Source: Deltaproteobacteria bacterium
GTDB lineage: Bacteria > Desulfobacterota > Desulfobacteria > Desulfobacterales > B30-G6
Assembly (NCBI GenBank): GCA_003647375.1
Contig: QMMS01000074.1
Span: 1 to 16,057 of the forward strand
Length of the DNA: 16,057 nucleotides
Direction: 5' to 3'
Part shown: piece by piece, positions 6,543 through 13,831 of the stretch
Layout of the letters: each line of letters opens with the position of its first letter
How positions within the stretch are numbered: position 1 is the stretch's first letter
The notes under the pieces: generated by a model
Databases searched by the model: none
What the model was told of the DNA's origin: nothing
Seen by the model: only the letters and a program-made list of their open reading frames with translations
Translations under genes and position numbers: made by a program

Positions 6543-6623
6543 TGAACGTTTAAAATTTAAAAAATATTTGATTCAGAAAAATTATCGGAAGAGTGGAGCT
6601 ATTTACATTTTTAAATTTGAAAC
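6543..6623. repeat. AT-rich inverted repeat after ilvD
   Basis: GTTTAAAATTTAAAAAATA (6548-6566) is nearly complementary to TACATTTTTAAATTTGAAAC (6604-6623), making a ~19-bp imperfect inverted repeat 37 nt apart. The left arm belongs to a 31-nt text, 6543-6573, that recurs with 6 differences at 15825-15855, also just downstream of a gene. Confidence 0.45.
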
Positions 6624-6660
6624 CCTTTGGGATTGCCGATATCACCGCATCTACGGCGTC

Positions 6661-6705
6661 AGATGCCATGCCGCATAGAGAGCTATAGCGAAATGGCATC
6701 TTTCT
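6661..6705 (+). terminator. Possible terminator between convergent genes
   Basis: AGATGCCAT (6661-6669) pairs perfectly with ATGGCATCT (6693-6701), followed by TTCTTG. The loop of 23 nt holds a second weak pairing (GCATAG/CTATAGC). It sits 120 bp after ilvD and before the stop of the opposing 81-residue gene, so it may terminate either transcript; the U-tract is imperfect. Confidence 0.4.
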
Positions 6706-6826
6706 TGTAGCTACGGCCATCTCGACAATCGTTCAATTTAGATTCTTATTAGATTATAGACCGTTGGTATCAGCCATAATCTTCAATCTGTTACCGTCAG
6801 TCTGCTTATAGCTTACAGCTCAATAC

Positions 6827-7072
6827 TTAAAACCCCAGTTCACTGAGCAGGTCTCTCCACTTGATAAAGGGGAGTGGTTTCAATTCCTCCAGGTCGCAAA
6901 CAGGGATCAGGCCGATGGTGGAATTCGGAATATAGTAACATTCCTGATCTTTGAACTGGCCTTCCTTGATAACCCAGCCGGCTTGTACGGCTATTTTTTT
7001 TCCGGCCAGACTATGGGCATCTGTACTGTACTCCAGGTTTTCCGAGGGGTTGAATACGGCTTCAAAATACAT
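6827..7072 (-). CDS. Hypothetical protein, 81 aa
   Basis: A small acidic soluble protein (MYFEAVFNPSENLEYSTDAH ... DLEELKPLPFIKWRDLLSELGF). AAGGAG at 7 nt before the ATG on the reverse strand is a good ribosome-binding site and supports a real gene. I do not recognise the family. The central GWVIKEGQFKDQECYYIPNSTIGLIPVCDLEEL looks like a small beta-rich fold. It is separated from the response-regulator gene by a strong terminator hairpin, so it is probably transcribed on its own. Its TAA stop lies inside a short dispersed repeat (GTTTTAAGT on the reverse strand) that is also found after the SulP gene. Confidence 0.72.
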   Translation of the reverse strand: MYFEAVFNPSENLEYSTDAHSLAGKKIAVQAGWVIKEGQFKDQECYYIPNSTIGLIPVCDLEELKPLPFIKWRDLLSELGF

Positions 7073-7145
7073 AGGGGAACTCCTTTTTCGACACCTAAGT
7101 TACTGCTTCAAAAAAATGAAACGCTCAACGTTGGCGACAATAAAT

Positions 7146-7186
7146 AAGGGCAACCCATGCTGACAACCATGAGTGCCCTTTTTTTT
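7146..7186 (-). terminator. Rho-independent terminator, likely bidirectional
   Basis: AAGGGCA (7146-7152) pairs with TGCCCTT (7174-7180), with an inner CATG/CATG pair. Eight T follow on the + strand (7179-7186), and TTATTTATT follows on the reverse strand. Given the flanking reverse-strand genes, it most likely ends the kinase/response-regulator transcript that finishes at 7240. Confidence 0.75.
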
Positions 7187-7239
7187 GGCTTTCGGTAATA
7201 TAATGAATAAATTTTGGAAGTCAAGGGACTATTTGTTTA

Positions 7240-7596
7240 TTATTCGAAAGGCCGAATCGATTTTGCCAGGACCTCCAGATCTGCCGGTTTTTCAAGGACA
7301 ACATCGGCACCCATTCGAATAGCTTCACGGCCGTCGTCAGCCAACATATGGCCTGTAACAAGGAGGATCCGTATGTCAGGCTGCTGCTTTCTAATGGACC
7401 GGATGCTTTCGAAGCCATCCATGCCGGGCATCAGAAAATCGAGAATGATGGCATCATAGTGCTTCTTAGCTATCCAGAGCAACGCTTCTTCGACATTACC
7501 CACCGTGTCGACATTCATATCTCTGCTTTTGAGCCTTTCCGACACGATTTCCATCAGATCTTCGTCATCGTCAACTATTAGTACATAATCAGGCAT
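7240..7596 (-). CDS. Single-domain response regulator (CheY-like receiver)
   Basis: The 118 residues are a complete receiver domain and nothing else. The acidic pocket is VDDDED (residues 8-13), the phosphoacceptor is Asp53 in DAIILDFLMPGMDG, the switch Thr is in ILLVTGH, and the conserved Lys is in LEKPAD. With no output domain it should signal by protein contact or serve as a phosphate shuttle. The start ATG overlaps the stop of the upstream H-box protein by 8 nt (ATGCCTGA), a strong sign of translational coupling. It is the last gene of a three-gene reverse-strand operon and is followed by a good terminator. Its natural partners are the membrane histidine kinase and the H-box protein encoded just upstream. 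Confidence 0.95.
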   Translation of the reverse strand: MPDYVLIVDDDEDLMEIVSERLKSRDMNVDTVGNVEEALLWIAKKHYDAIILDFLMPGMDGFESIRSIRKQQPDIRILLVTGHMLADDGREAIRMGADVVLEKPADLEVLAKSIRPFE

Positions 7597-8254
7597 GGTG
7601 ATTCCTTATTTTCAACAGCAGCGTTTTTTTATTTCCATCGATTAGCAGTTCAGCATTCAGCGCCGATAGCACGGTGTTGCGTTGCTCATCAGGCATGATT
7701 GCGGTGATGGAATCCGGTATCAGTTTGTCGATCCCGGACATGAGGACAACCGCGTTTTCTGCCCTTTTTTCCACGGTCAATCCGATACACCGGCCCTGTT
7801 CGCCGACATGCATGGCGTAGTCGAGGCAGACCCACATTATGTGGAGCAACAGCACCGGTCGTGTGTGAATGAGAATCGGTTCTTCCATGGCATGCACATC
7901 GAACTGGATAGATCGCATGGCTGCCTTTTTTGACAGCAATTCGGACACCTGCCTGGCATGGTGGACCAGGCAGATATCCTGCGTTTTATTGTCAATTCCA
8001 TCGGCAGCTTGACGGACATCCGTAATCAACGTGTTTAGCCGTACAACCTGTTTTCTGATCGTTGCGGACAGGGAACTGAGTCGATCCAGGTTGAGTGTTT
8101 TTCCTTTTTGGGCCATCAGGATGAAATCATTCATCAAACCTGCATTTTCGTTGATGATGGCCAACATATTTTTTGCTTCGTGTGAAAGTGAAGGGAGCAT
8201 GGCCCCAAAATACTGCAATGTTTCCTTACATACGATGGTGTTATCTCTGTCCAT
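7589..8254 (-). CDS. Histidine-kinase-like protein with H-box but no ATP-binding boxes
   Basis: A 221-residue soluble protein. The N-terminal part has a good dimerisation/phosphoacceptor H-box, LPSLSHEAKNMLAIINENAG, with His25, followed by long helices to about residue 85. The C-terminal ~110 residues (from ICLVHHARQVSELLSKKAAM to TLLLKIRN) keep the general alternation of a HATPase fold, but I find no N-box, no DxGxG and no GxGxG lid. Autokinase activity is therefore doubtful. The architecture and size recall phosphotransferases such as ChpT and Spo0B, which pass phosphate between receivers. GGAGA lies 7 nt before the ATG. It sits 14 nt after the full histidine kinase gene and overlaps the response-regulator gene by 8 nt. 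The alternative is a divergent kinase whose ATP site I fail to see. Confidence 0.8.
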   Translation of the reverse strand: MDRDNTIVCKETLQYFGAMLPSLSHEAKNMLAIINENAGLMNDFILMAQKGKTLNLDRLSSLSATIRKQVVRLNTLITDVRQAADGIDNKTQDICLVHHARQVSELLSKKAAMRSIQFDVHAMEEPILIHTRPVLLLHIMWVCLDYAMHVGEQGRCIGLTVEKRAENAVVLMSGIDKLIPDSITAIMPDEQRNTVLSALNAELLIDGNKKTLLLKIRNHHA

Positions 8255-8268
8255 CTGTATTCTCCATT

Positions 8269-9738
8269 TTAAATCTCAGGAAGCTCGCTGGTTACCCCAT
8301 CTTCTTTTTGTGGTGGTTCAAGGGGCACCTCGACGGTAAACCGGGTGCCTATTCCCTCTGTACTGGTAACCGATATCCTTCCGCCCAGTTCCTTTGCAAG
8401 CGCATAGGTGACAGAGAGCCCGAGCCCTGTCCCTGTCCCGGCGCTCTTGGAAGAGAAAAAGGGTTCGAAAACATATTGGACATCCTTCTCCGGTATGCCA
8501 CACCCGGTATCCTCGAATGAGATGGCCACATGATCCGGGATCGTATTACTAACATTTATGTCAAGGCGTCCGCCTGATTGCATGGCAGTAAACGCATTGT
8601 TCATTACGTTGAGAAATATTTGCTCCAGGTTGCCTTTGTTACTTGTAATATCAGGAAGATGCTCCGGGAGTTTCGTATAAATGTCGATATTTCTGAATTC
8701 GGCTTCCTTTTTAAGTAGGTCAACAATATCATATAAAATCCGGGAAAGGTCCACCGGCTCAAAATAGGTCTTGGTATGCCGGCCGAAATTTAACAGCCTG
8801 TGGGTGATATTGCCGCAGCGCTTGATGGGATCCGCCACATCACTCAGCAATGTGACGAGTCTTGCCACCGGTAGATCGTCGGGCTGGTATACCAGCAAAT
8901 CTTTTATGAGACCGATTTTTTCGTTGATAATGGACAGAGGGTTGTTGATTTCGTGGGCGATGCCGGCGGACAGTCTTCCCATGGATGTCATTTTGTTGTG
9001 GTACTCCATTTTATGCAGGTCCATGATACGTTGTTCATCTGCCACGTGGATCATGTTGATAACATAGGTGGCGGTTGCCAGGACCATGGCCAGAATGACC
9101 AGAACGCCAACACCGTAGAAGCCGGCCAGCTTGATCCAGGGTGCGTGCCAGCCTGCCAACAGGTATTCTTCATCCTGAATGATGACCAGCAGCAGGGATG
9201 TTTCGGGGATTTTGATACGACCGACGATTAACGGTTGTCCCACATCGTTTTTTATCTGGAAGACCTGGCTTTCATCATCATTCTCGGACAGGGACGAGAC
9301 TATTTTTTGTTGAATGCTTTCACAACAACCGGCAAGCTTTTTCAACAAGTCGTTGGTGTCGGCAATAAAGATCGATTCACCTTTCCCGATGGCTATTTTT
9401 GAAAGTAGCTGAGACACTTTTCCGGACCCTGCCTTCTTTTCGGCGGAATCTTTTCCAGTTTTCAAATCCATGGCCTCCTGCTCTTCGGACAGAAGATAGA
9501 CGATAACCTGCTGCAGGTTTTCAAGCAGTCGTCGTGTCTGATCCACGGCTTCGGATTGGGCCGCCTCTCGTATGGATTGATAACTGACGAAGGATAGGCT
9601 TAAAAACGGCACAAGGGCGACAATAAGCGTGAGAGTCACCATGAGCTTCCATTTCCGGCGTAAGCCATAGGATTGATTGTGAGGGTCTCCCAGAAATTCT
9701 AAATGATCCCAAAATTTCGGTTTAAATTTTTCCAGCAC
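8269..9738 (-). CDS. Membrane sensor histidine kinase
   Basis: A 489-residue sensor kinase. Two membrane helices (about residues 31-52 and 203-227) enclose a ~150-residue extracytoplasmic sensor domain that I cannot assign; it includes a CC pair (138-139). The catalytic part is canonical: H-box GRLSAGIAHEINNPLSIINE (His262), N-box NLEQIFLNVMNNAFTAM, G1 DTGCGIPE (Asp410), F-box VFEPFFSSK and G2 GTGTGLGLSV. No HAMP or PAS is evident; a short coiled linker joins the second helix to the H-box. The start codon is GTG at 9738 with GGAG 7 nt upstream. It is the first gene of a three-gene operon with the H-box protein and the receiver. The signal sensed is unknown; the SulP transporter further upstream suggests anion or envelope status, by inference only. 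Confidence 0.95.
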   Translation of the reverse strand: MLEKFKPKFWDHLEFLGDPHNQSYGLRRKWKLMVTLTLIVALVPFLSLSFVSYQSIREAAQSEAVDQTRRLLENLQQVIVYLLSEEQEAMDLKTGKDSAEKKAGSGKVSQLLSKIAIGKGESIFIADTNDLLKKLAGCCESIQQKIVSSLSENDDESQVFQIKNDVGQPLIVGRIKIPETSLLLVIIQDEEYLLAGWHAPWIKLAGFYGVGVLVILAMVLATATYVINMIHVADEQRIMDLHKMEYHNKMTSMGRLSAGIAHEINNPLSIINEKIGLIKDLLVYQPDDLPVARLVTLLSDVADPIKRCGNITHRLLNFGRHTKTYFEPVDLSRILYDIVDLLKKEAEFRNIDIYTKLPEHLPDITSNKGNLEQIFLNVMNNAFTAMQSGGRLDINVSNTIPDHVAISFEDTGCGIPEKDVQYVFEPFFSSKSAGTGTGLGLSVTYALAKELGGRISVTSTEGIGTRFTVEVPLEPPQKEDGVTSELPEI

Positions 9739-9770
9739 CGTCGGTCTCCGGTTTATTTATTTCGTCATTT

Positions 9771-9795
9771 AAAAACCTGGTCCTTTGGGCCAGGT
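9771..9795 (-). terminator. Rho-independent terminator
   Basis: ACCTGG (9775-9780) pairs with CCAGGT (9790-9795); on the reverse strand the stem is followed by TTTTT. It lies after the receiver-fusion gene and ~35 bp before the histidine kinase start, so it should end the upstream transcript or act as an attenuator for the kinase operon. Confidence 0.6.
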
Positions 9796-9832
9796 CAGAG
9801 ATATTTGGCTATGCCGATGTCGTTAGTTCCTT

Positions 9833-9988
9833 AAATCCGAAGCACGAAATTCGAAATCCTAAACAATACCTAATGATCCAAATTCGAATGATCGAAACAA
9901 GACCTTGGAGATACAAGTACAAGCACTATGTTTGAATCATTTGAGCATTTGATATTTGGATTTGTTTCGTATTTCGATATTCGGATTT
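9833..9988. repeat. 156-bp imperfect inverted repeat (MITE/REP-like)
   Basis: The ends are AAATCCGA (9833-9840) and TCGGATTT (9981-9988). The arms stay alignable for about 60 nt: CGAAATTCGAAA on the left matches the complement of ATTTCGTATTTCG on the right, down to AATGATCGAAAC against GTTTGAATCATT around a ~31-nt loop. It has no coding content. The TTCGAA-rich text resembles an intergenic repeat I have seen in Desulfobacteraceae genomes (recollection, not a search). With the terminator it fills the 331-bp gap between the receiver-fusion and kinase genes. Confidence 0.65.
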
Positions 9989-10069
9989 AGAATTTATCAT
10001 AAGTTGAATGTGCATAATATTAATCCCTTATAGGGTTGAATCAGTGCCGGGTCCTCTATGCCAGGGTGT

Positions 10070-11287
10070 TTAGTCCCAACGGTTGTTGATTTTGGCATGG
10101 GCCTTCTTAAGGACATCTCCAAGTTCGTCGATGTCCACCGGCTTTTGCAGATAGGCAAATGCTCCCATGGCCATACACTGTTCCTGGTCGTCCCTGGACC
10201 CATGGCCGGTCAAAACAATCACTTCGATGTTGGGTCGGGTCTGTTTAATTCTCTTGAGCATCTCCATGCCATTGATTCCCGGCATTTTGAGATCGATAAT
10301 CATTACATCCGGTTCGTCCTGGGCAACAACGTCCATGGCTGATTTGGCATCAAAGGCGACGGCAGCGCCCATATCTCTGATCTGGAGCCTCTCTGAAAGT
10401 GTTTCGATAAACTCGCGCTCATCATCCACCAGCAGTACTTTCGATGGCAGTTTAAAGTCATGCTTGCGGTAGATGCTGGATTGGTGGAACGACTTTCCCA
10501 CAACCGTATTGACGGCAGAAACACCCGGGACTTTTTCAACGATGCTCTTTAGCTCTTCCTGAAGCCGGTTCAAAACAAGTACCGGCCTGTTGATGGTCAA
10601 TGTGATTTCACCAACATCGGCGTTTACGCCGCAGTGATGCCCGTTCCGGGACAGCGCAACTTCAACTTCTGCGGCAAGCCTGAAATCCATGACGGCCTGA
10701 ATTGAATCGGAAGTTGCCCGAACCACGTCCTTGGCTGCATTTTGAATGATCTTATTTGCCGTTTCTTCGGGCTTCTTTTTGTCCATCGGAATCACCATGT
10801 CATAGAGTGAAGGGTTCCATGGGTCATATATATCGAAAAGCAGGGCCGTCCAGCCGGCACAATCTCCATCAGAACGCCGGATTGATTTTTGAGCTTCCTT
10901 TTTAGACAACGATTCCCGCGCAACAGCGTTGGAAATTCTGGATTTTAAATCGGCAATCAGGCAAACTCCCATCGCATGGCTGATTTTTCTAGGTAACAAC
11001 AGTCCGGAATAACCGCTGATGATAAACTCACTTTTATCCAACAAGCTGGATAAGGCAAGTTTTAAATGGGCCACAGCGGTTTCCTTTTCCCGGGTGAATT
11101 TGTTGAATACGGATGTCCTGGCCGAAAAAGCCCGAAATAATTTCGTTTCCGACATGTCCGAATGCTTTGCAGATGTCTGCACGACATCTTGATCCGTTAT
11201 TTCCTGATAACCGGTGGTTTCTATGATATTTCGAACCACCTCATCCTTGAGGCAATGGGAGCCGCTGAATAGTTTGATAATGGCCAT
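10070..11287 (-). CDS. Cytidylate-kinase-like / BON-like / receiver fusion protein
   Basis: A 405-residue three-part protein. Residues 1-190 resemble the cytidylate-kinase-like family (start IIKLFSGSHCLKDEVVRNII, then EFIISGYSGLLLPR, LIADLKSRISNAVARESLSKKEAQKSI, and a C-terminal YDMVIPMDKKKPEETANKI). The P-loop position is SGSHCLKDE, not a textbook GxxxxGK, so nucleotide binding is uncertain. Residues ~201-265 look like a BON-type fold (VEVALSRNG...GEITLTINRPV...LKSIVEKVPGVSAVNTVVG). Residues 283-400 are a full receiver domain with VDDE (287-290), phosphoacceptor Asp332, Thr360 and Lys382. GAGGGAG lies ~6-9 nt before the ATG. It follows the SulP gene by 178 bp, and that gap contains the mini-hairpin array in its 5' leader. 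The receiver suggests control by the kinase encoded downstream. Confidence 0.85.
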   Translation of the reverse strand: MAIIKLFSGSHCLKDEVVRNIIETTGYQEITDQDVVQTSAKHSDMSETKLFRAFSARTSVFNKFTREKETAVAHLKLALSSLLDKSEFIISGYSGLLLPRKISHAMGVCLIADLKSRISNAVARESLSKKEAQKSIRRSDGDCAGWTALLFDIYDPWNPSLYDMVIPMDKKKPEETANKIIQNAAKDVVRATSDSIQAVMDFRLAAEVEVALSRNGHHCGVNADVGEITLTINRPVLVLNRLQEELKSIVEKVPGVSAVNTVVGKSFHQSSIYRKHDFKLPSKVLLVDDEREFIETLSERLQIRDMGAAVAFDAKSAMDVVAQDEPDVMIIDLKMPGINGMEMLKRIKQTRPNIEVIVLTGHGSRDDQEQCMAMGAFAYLQKPVDIDELGDVLKKAHAKINNRWD

Positions 11288-11305
11288 GGTTCTTCTCCCT
11301 CTTTT

Positions 11306-11405
11306 GCACTTCGTGCGACATTTCGCCTTCGGCTGTCATAGCCCTGCGCGCGATATTACGCCTCCGGCTGTTATTTACTCTTCGAGTGTCATTTGCACTT
11401 CGTGC
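11306..11405 (-). repeat. Array of six mini-hairpins, 17-18-nt period
   Basis: Short palindromes with a three-base loop occur at regular intervals: GCAC-TTC-GTGC (11306-11316), GCC-TTC-GGC (11325-11333), a degenerate GC-rich unit (11341-11351), GCC-TCC-GGC (11360-11368), ACTC-TTC-GAGT (11377-11387) and GCAC-TTC-GTGC (11395-11405). Centres are 17-18 nt apart, with AT-rich linkers (GACATTTC, TGTCAT, GTCATTT). Transcribed from the reverse strand, the loops read GAA. The array is in the leader of the receiver-fusion gene, ending 18 nt before its start codon. Confidence 0.75.
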
Positions 11406-11418
11406 GTAATTTATTGTC

Positions 11419-11459
11419 GCTAATAGCTCGTAGCTTGGGGCTTGCCTAAAACTTAAAAC
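11419..11459 (-). repeat. Short dispersed repeat after the SulP stop
   Basis: GCTAATAGCT..TAGCT at the left end and ACTTAAAAC at the right end match GCTTATAGCT..CAGCT and ACTTAAAAC at 6804-6833. Both copies lie at the 3' end of a reverse-strand gene in the same orientation. Confidence 0.45.
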
Positions 11460-11465
11460 GATTAA

Positions 11466-13616
11466 TCAAGGTTCCGTTTTCTCTGTTTCCGACGTACGGA
11501 AGACCACTGTTTGTAAAGGGCAGTTTTCCTCTTCGCTGTTATTGTGCGTTTTTTTATGAATGGTACGCAATGCCAAATCTAAATTGGGGAAAATATGATC
11601 TTTGCCGATCTTGGCAACCAGGTGGGTGCGTTCCAACACGGCCATGACCGAATCGTTGACGCCGCTCAAGGAGATATCTATTCCGGCGCTCCTGGCCCTG
11701 TCGATTAAAAGAGACAATGTTTCCTGCCCGGAAGCGTCGATATCGTTGATACCGTTCGATACCAGGAGGATATGTCTCAGATCGGGCTGGTTTTTTCGAT
11801 GACGGGCGATCTGCTCTTCGAGATAACTCGAATTGGCAAAAAAGAGGGGTCCGTCAAAGCGGACGACATCGATGTATCGACACGTTCTGAGCCCGAAGGC
11901 CAGTGCATCGTGCAACCCTTTGTCCGGGCTCAGGGACAGAGACGCCATGGTGGGGCGCATGGATTTGTACAGAAAGACTGCCAGAGAAAGACCGACACCC
12001 ACGAAAATACCCTTGTCAAGATGCGGTGCAAATAAGAGCGTGCTCAGAAATGTCAGCACCGAAATGATGCCGTCGTGATGCTTGACACGCCAGGCATAGA
12101 CAAAGCCGGAGATGTTGATCAGCCCGACCACCGCCATCATAATGACCGCCGCCAGTACAGATTGCGGGAGATGGTAGAGAAGGGGTGTAAAAAACAGCAG
12201 ACATGCCAGTACGATAAAACTGGAAAAAACAGATGACATACCCGTAACAGCGCCTGCTTTAAGGTTAACCGCCGATCGGGAAAAGGAACCGGAAACCGGA
12301 TATCCGCTGGAAAAGGAGCCTGCCATGTTGGCCAGCCCTTGTCCCAGCAACTCCTGGTTGGGGTCGAGTCGCTGGCCTGTTTTTGCTGCCATTGCTTTAG
12401 CAATGGAGATGGCCTCCATAAAACCGAGTAGCGCAATGATAACAGCAAAAGGCAGCAGGTGGCTGAATATGGATGCGTTGAATGGTACCGGCTTCAACGA
12501 TGGGATGCCTTTCGGAATGTGACCGACAACCTCACCGCCACCCATAAAGATGACCTGATTTGGATCGATAGTATCATTTCCGACATGAATACGATAGATC
12601 CGCCTGTCCAGCGTTAAGTCCCGGCTAAATCCGGACTTTTCAGAAAAACTGATTCTGCCATCAGGCTGCATTGTCTGGACAAACAACAGGCTCCTGATTT
12701 TTGTACGGATGAGGTGAACCTGGTATTTCAGTTGATCGATTTGAATCGTCAGTCCGTCCACCTCTCTGTGGGCATCCAGCATGGCAAAGATATCGTTTTC
12801 CTTTTTAGCGGACATCTGCTTTTTCTTCTGAAGGGTACGTTGTTCCGATAGAACCGGAATCATCCGGCCTATTTGATTGAATTCTTCGATCAAATGGGCC
12901 GTCTCGGCGTGTTTTATGGCCGACATATTGACGCTGATATTGTGCTCGAAATGGAATGCCCATGAGATAAGGGTTGTTACGATGACAGCTACCAGGACAC
13001 CCGGCAATCGGCTGTCAAGACGCTTGGTGACAACCATAATGACAAAGGCTAAAACACCCATCAGGAGTGTCGGCCAGTGTGTATACTGGATAGCTGTTTC
13101 TACAACCCGGATGAGTGTTTCATAATGGTAGCCGCCCTTGTCTATGTGTATCCCGAGCATCTTGGGGAGCTGGGATGTGGCAATGATTATGGCGGCGGCA
13201 TTGGTAAAACCGTTGATTACGGGATGCGAGAGCAGGTTGATAATCAAACCGAGTCGCAGGATACCCAATGAAAACTGAAAAAGACCGACCATGAATGCCA
13301 GCAGCAGGGCATAGGACATGTAACCCAGACTCCCGGTGGTGGCAATCGGCTCCAGAGCGGCTGCAGTCATCAAAGAGACGACGGCAACCGGACCCGTGGC
13401 AAGCTGCCAGCTTGATCCAAAGAGGATGGCAATGATCGGAGGGAGCAGGGAAGCATACAAACCGGCCTGTATGGGAAGGCCTGCCAGCTGCGCATAGGCC
13501 ATGGATTGTGGAATAAGAACGAGCGCGACGGTAACGCCTCCCAATAAATCTTTTTTAGCGATGTCAAGATCATAGCGGTCGAACCAGGCTAAAAATGGTA
13601 ATAGTTTTTTAAGCAT
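11466..13616 (-). CDS. SulP-family anion transporter with STAS domain and large insertion
   Basis: A 716-residue SLC26/SulP inner-membrane transporter (sulfate, bicarbonate or a related anion). The N-terminal transport domain is typical: DLLGGVTVALVLIPQSMAYA, GLPIQAGLYASLLPPIIAIL, the GSSWQLATGPVAVVSLM helix, and later FMEAISIAKAMAAKTGQRLDPNQELLGQGLANM with SGYPVSGSFSRSAVN. The C-terminal STAS domain (about 560-685) has IDASGQETL with Ser629 at the site that is phosphorylated in anti-sigma antagonists. Between the segment ending FHFEHN (~225) and the VGHIPKGIPSL segment (~364) is a ~135-residue soluble insertion with a coiled-coil-like, Lys/Glu-rich part and a beta-rich part; ordinary members lack it. 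AGGA is ~8 nt before the ATG. It is the first gene of the reverse-strand signalling run. Confidence 0.93.
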   Translation of the reverse strand: MLKKLLPFLAWFDRYDLDIAKKDLLGGVTVALVLIPQSMAYAQLAGLPIQAGLYASLLPPIIAILFGSSWQLATGPVAVVSLMTAAALEPIATTGSLGYMSYALLLAFMVGLFQFSLGILRLGLIINLLSHPVINGFTNAAAIIIATSQLPKMLGIHIDKGGYHYETLIRVVETAIQYTHWPTLLMGVLAFVIMVVTKRLDSRLPGVLVAVIVTTLISWAFHFEHNISVNMSAIKHAETAHLIEEFNQIGRMIPVLSEQRTLQKKKQMSAKKENDIFAMLDAHREVDGLTIQIDQLKYQVHLIRTKIRSLLFVQTMQPDGRISFSEKSGFSRDLTLDRRIYRIHVGNDTIDPNQVIFMGGGEVVGHIPKGIPSLKPVPFNASIFSHLLPFAVIIALLGFMEAISIAKAMAAKTGQRLDPNQELLGQGLANMAGSFSSGYPVSGSFSRSAVNLKAGAVTGMSSVFSSFIVLACLLFFTPLLYHLPQSVLAAVIMMAVVGLINISGFVYAWRVKHHDGIISVLTFLSTLLFAPHLDKGIFVGVGLSLAVFLYKSMRPTMASLSLSPDKGLHDALAFGLRTCRYIDVVRFDGPLFFANSSYLEEQIARHRKNQPDLRHILLVSNGINDIDASGQETLSLLIDRARSAGIDISLSGVNDSVMAVLERTHLVAKIGKDHIFPNLDLALRTIHKKTHNNSEEENCPLQTVVFRTSETEKTEP

Positions 13617-13647
13617 TCATCCATTCCTGAAAGTTAGCATTTTTTTT

Positions 13648-13676
13648 TAGACATTTCGACAATACCATGATATAAT
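13648..13676 (+). promoter_or_regulatory. Sigma70-like promoter
   Basis: TAGACA (13648-13653) and TATAAT (13671-13676) are separated by exactly 17 nt, one mismatch from consensus in total. It lies in the divergent region between the SulP gene and the ATP-grasp-like gene and points toward the latter, leaving a leader of about 150 nt with two small possible hairpins (CTGA..TCAG, CCTT..AAGG). Confidence 0.6.
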
Positions 13677-13831
13677 TAGTATTTGGCTGAGTGTTCAGTC
13701 AGAAGTTTACCTTCCCGAGAAGGCAACGTCAAGAAATAAAATATGCCGGTTCAATCCTATACAGTTTGTTTTGATTATTCGAATTTGTGTCATTTGGTAT
13801 GGATTAGAATTTCCAAGATGTTAGGGTCCCC

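Noticed and set aside
11306..11405. Considered as a CRISPR array because of the regular spacing.
   Set aside because: The period is only 17-18 nt, the palindromic units themselves vary, and there are no spacer-length unique segments or cas genes.
13680..13831. Possible riboswitch in the 150-nt leader of the ATP-grasp-like gene.
   Set aside because: Two tiny hairpins are visible, but no known riboswitch core sequence was recognised.
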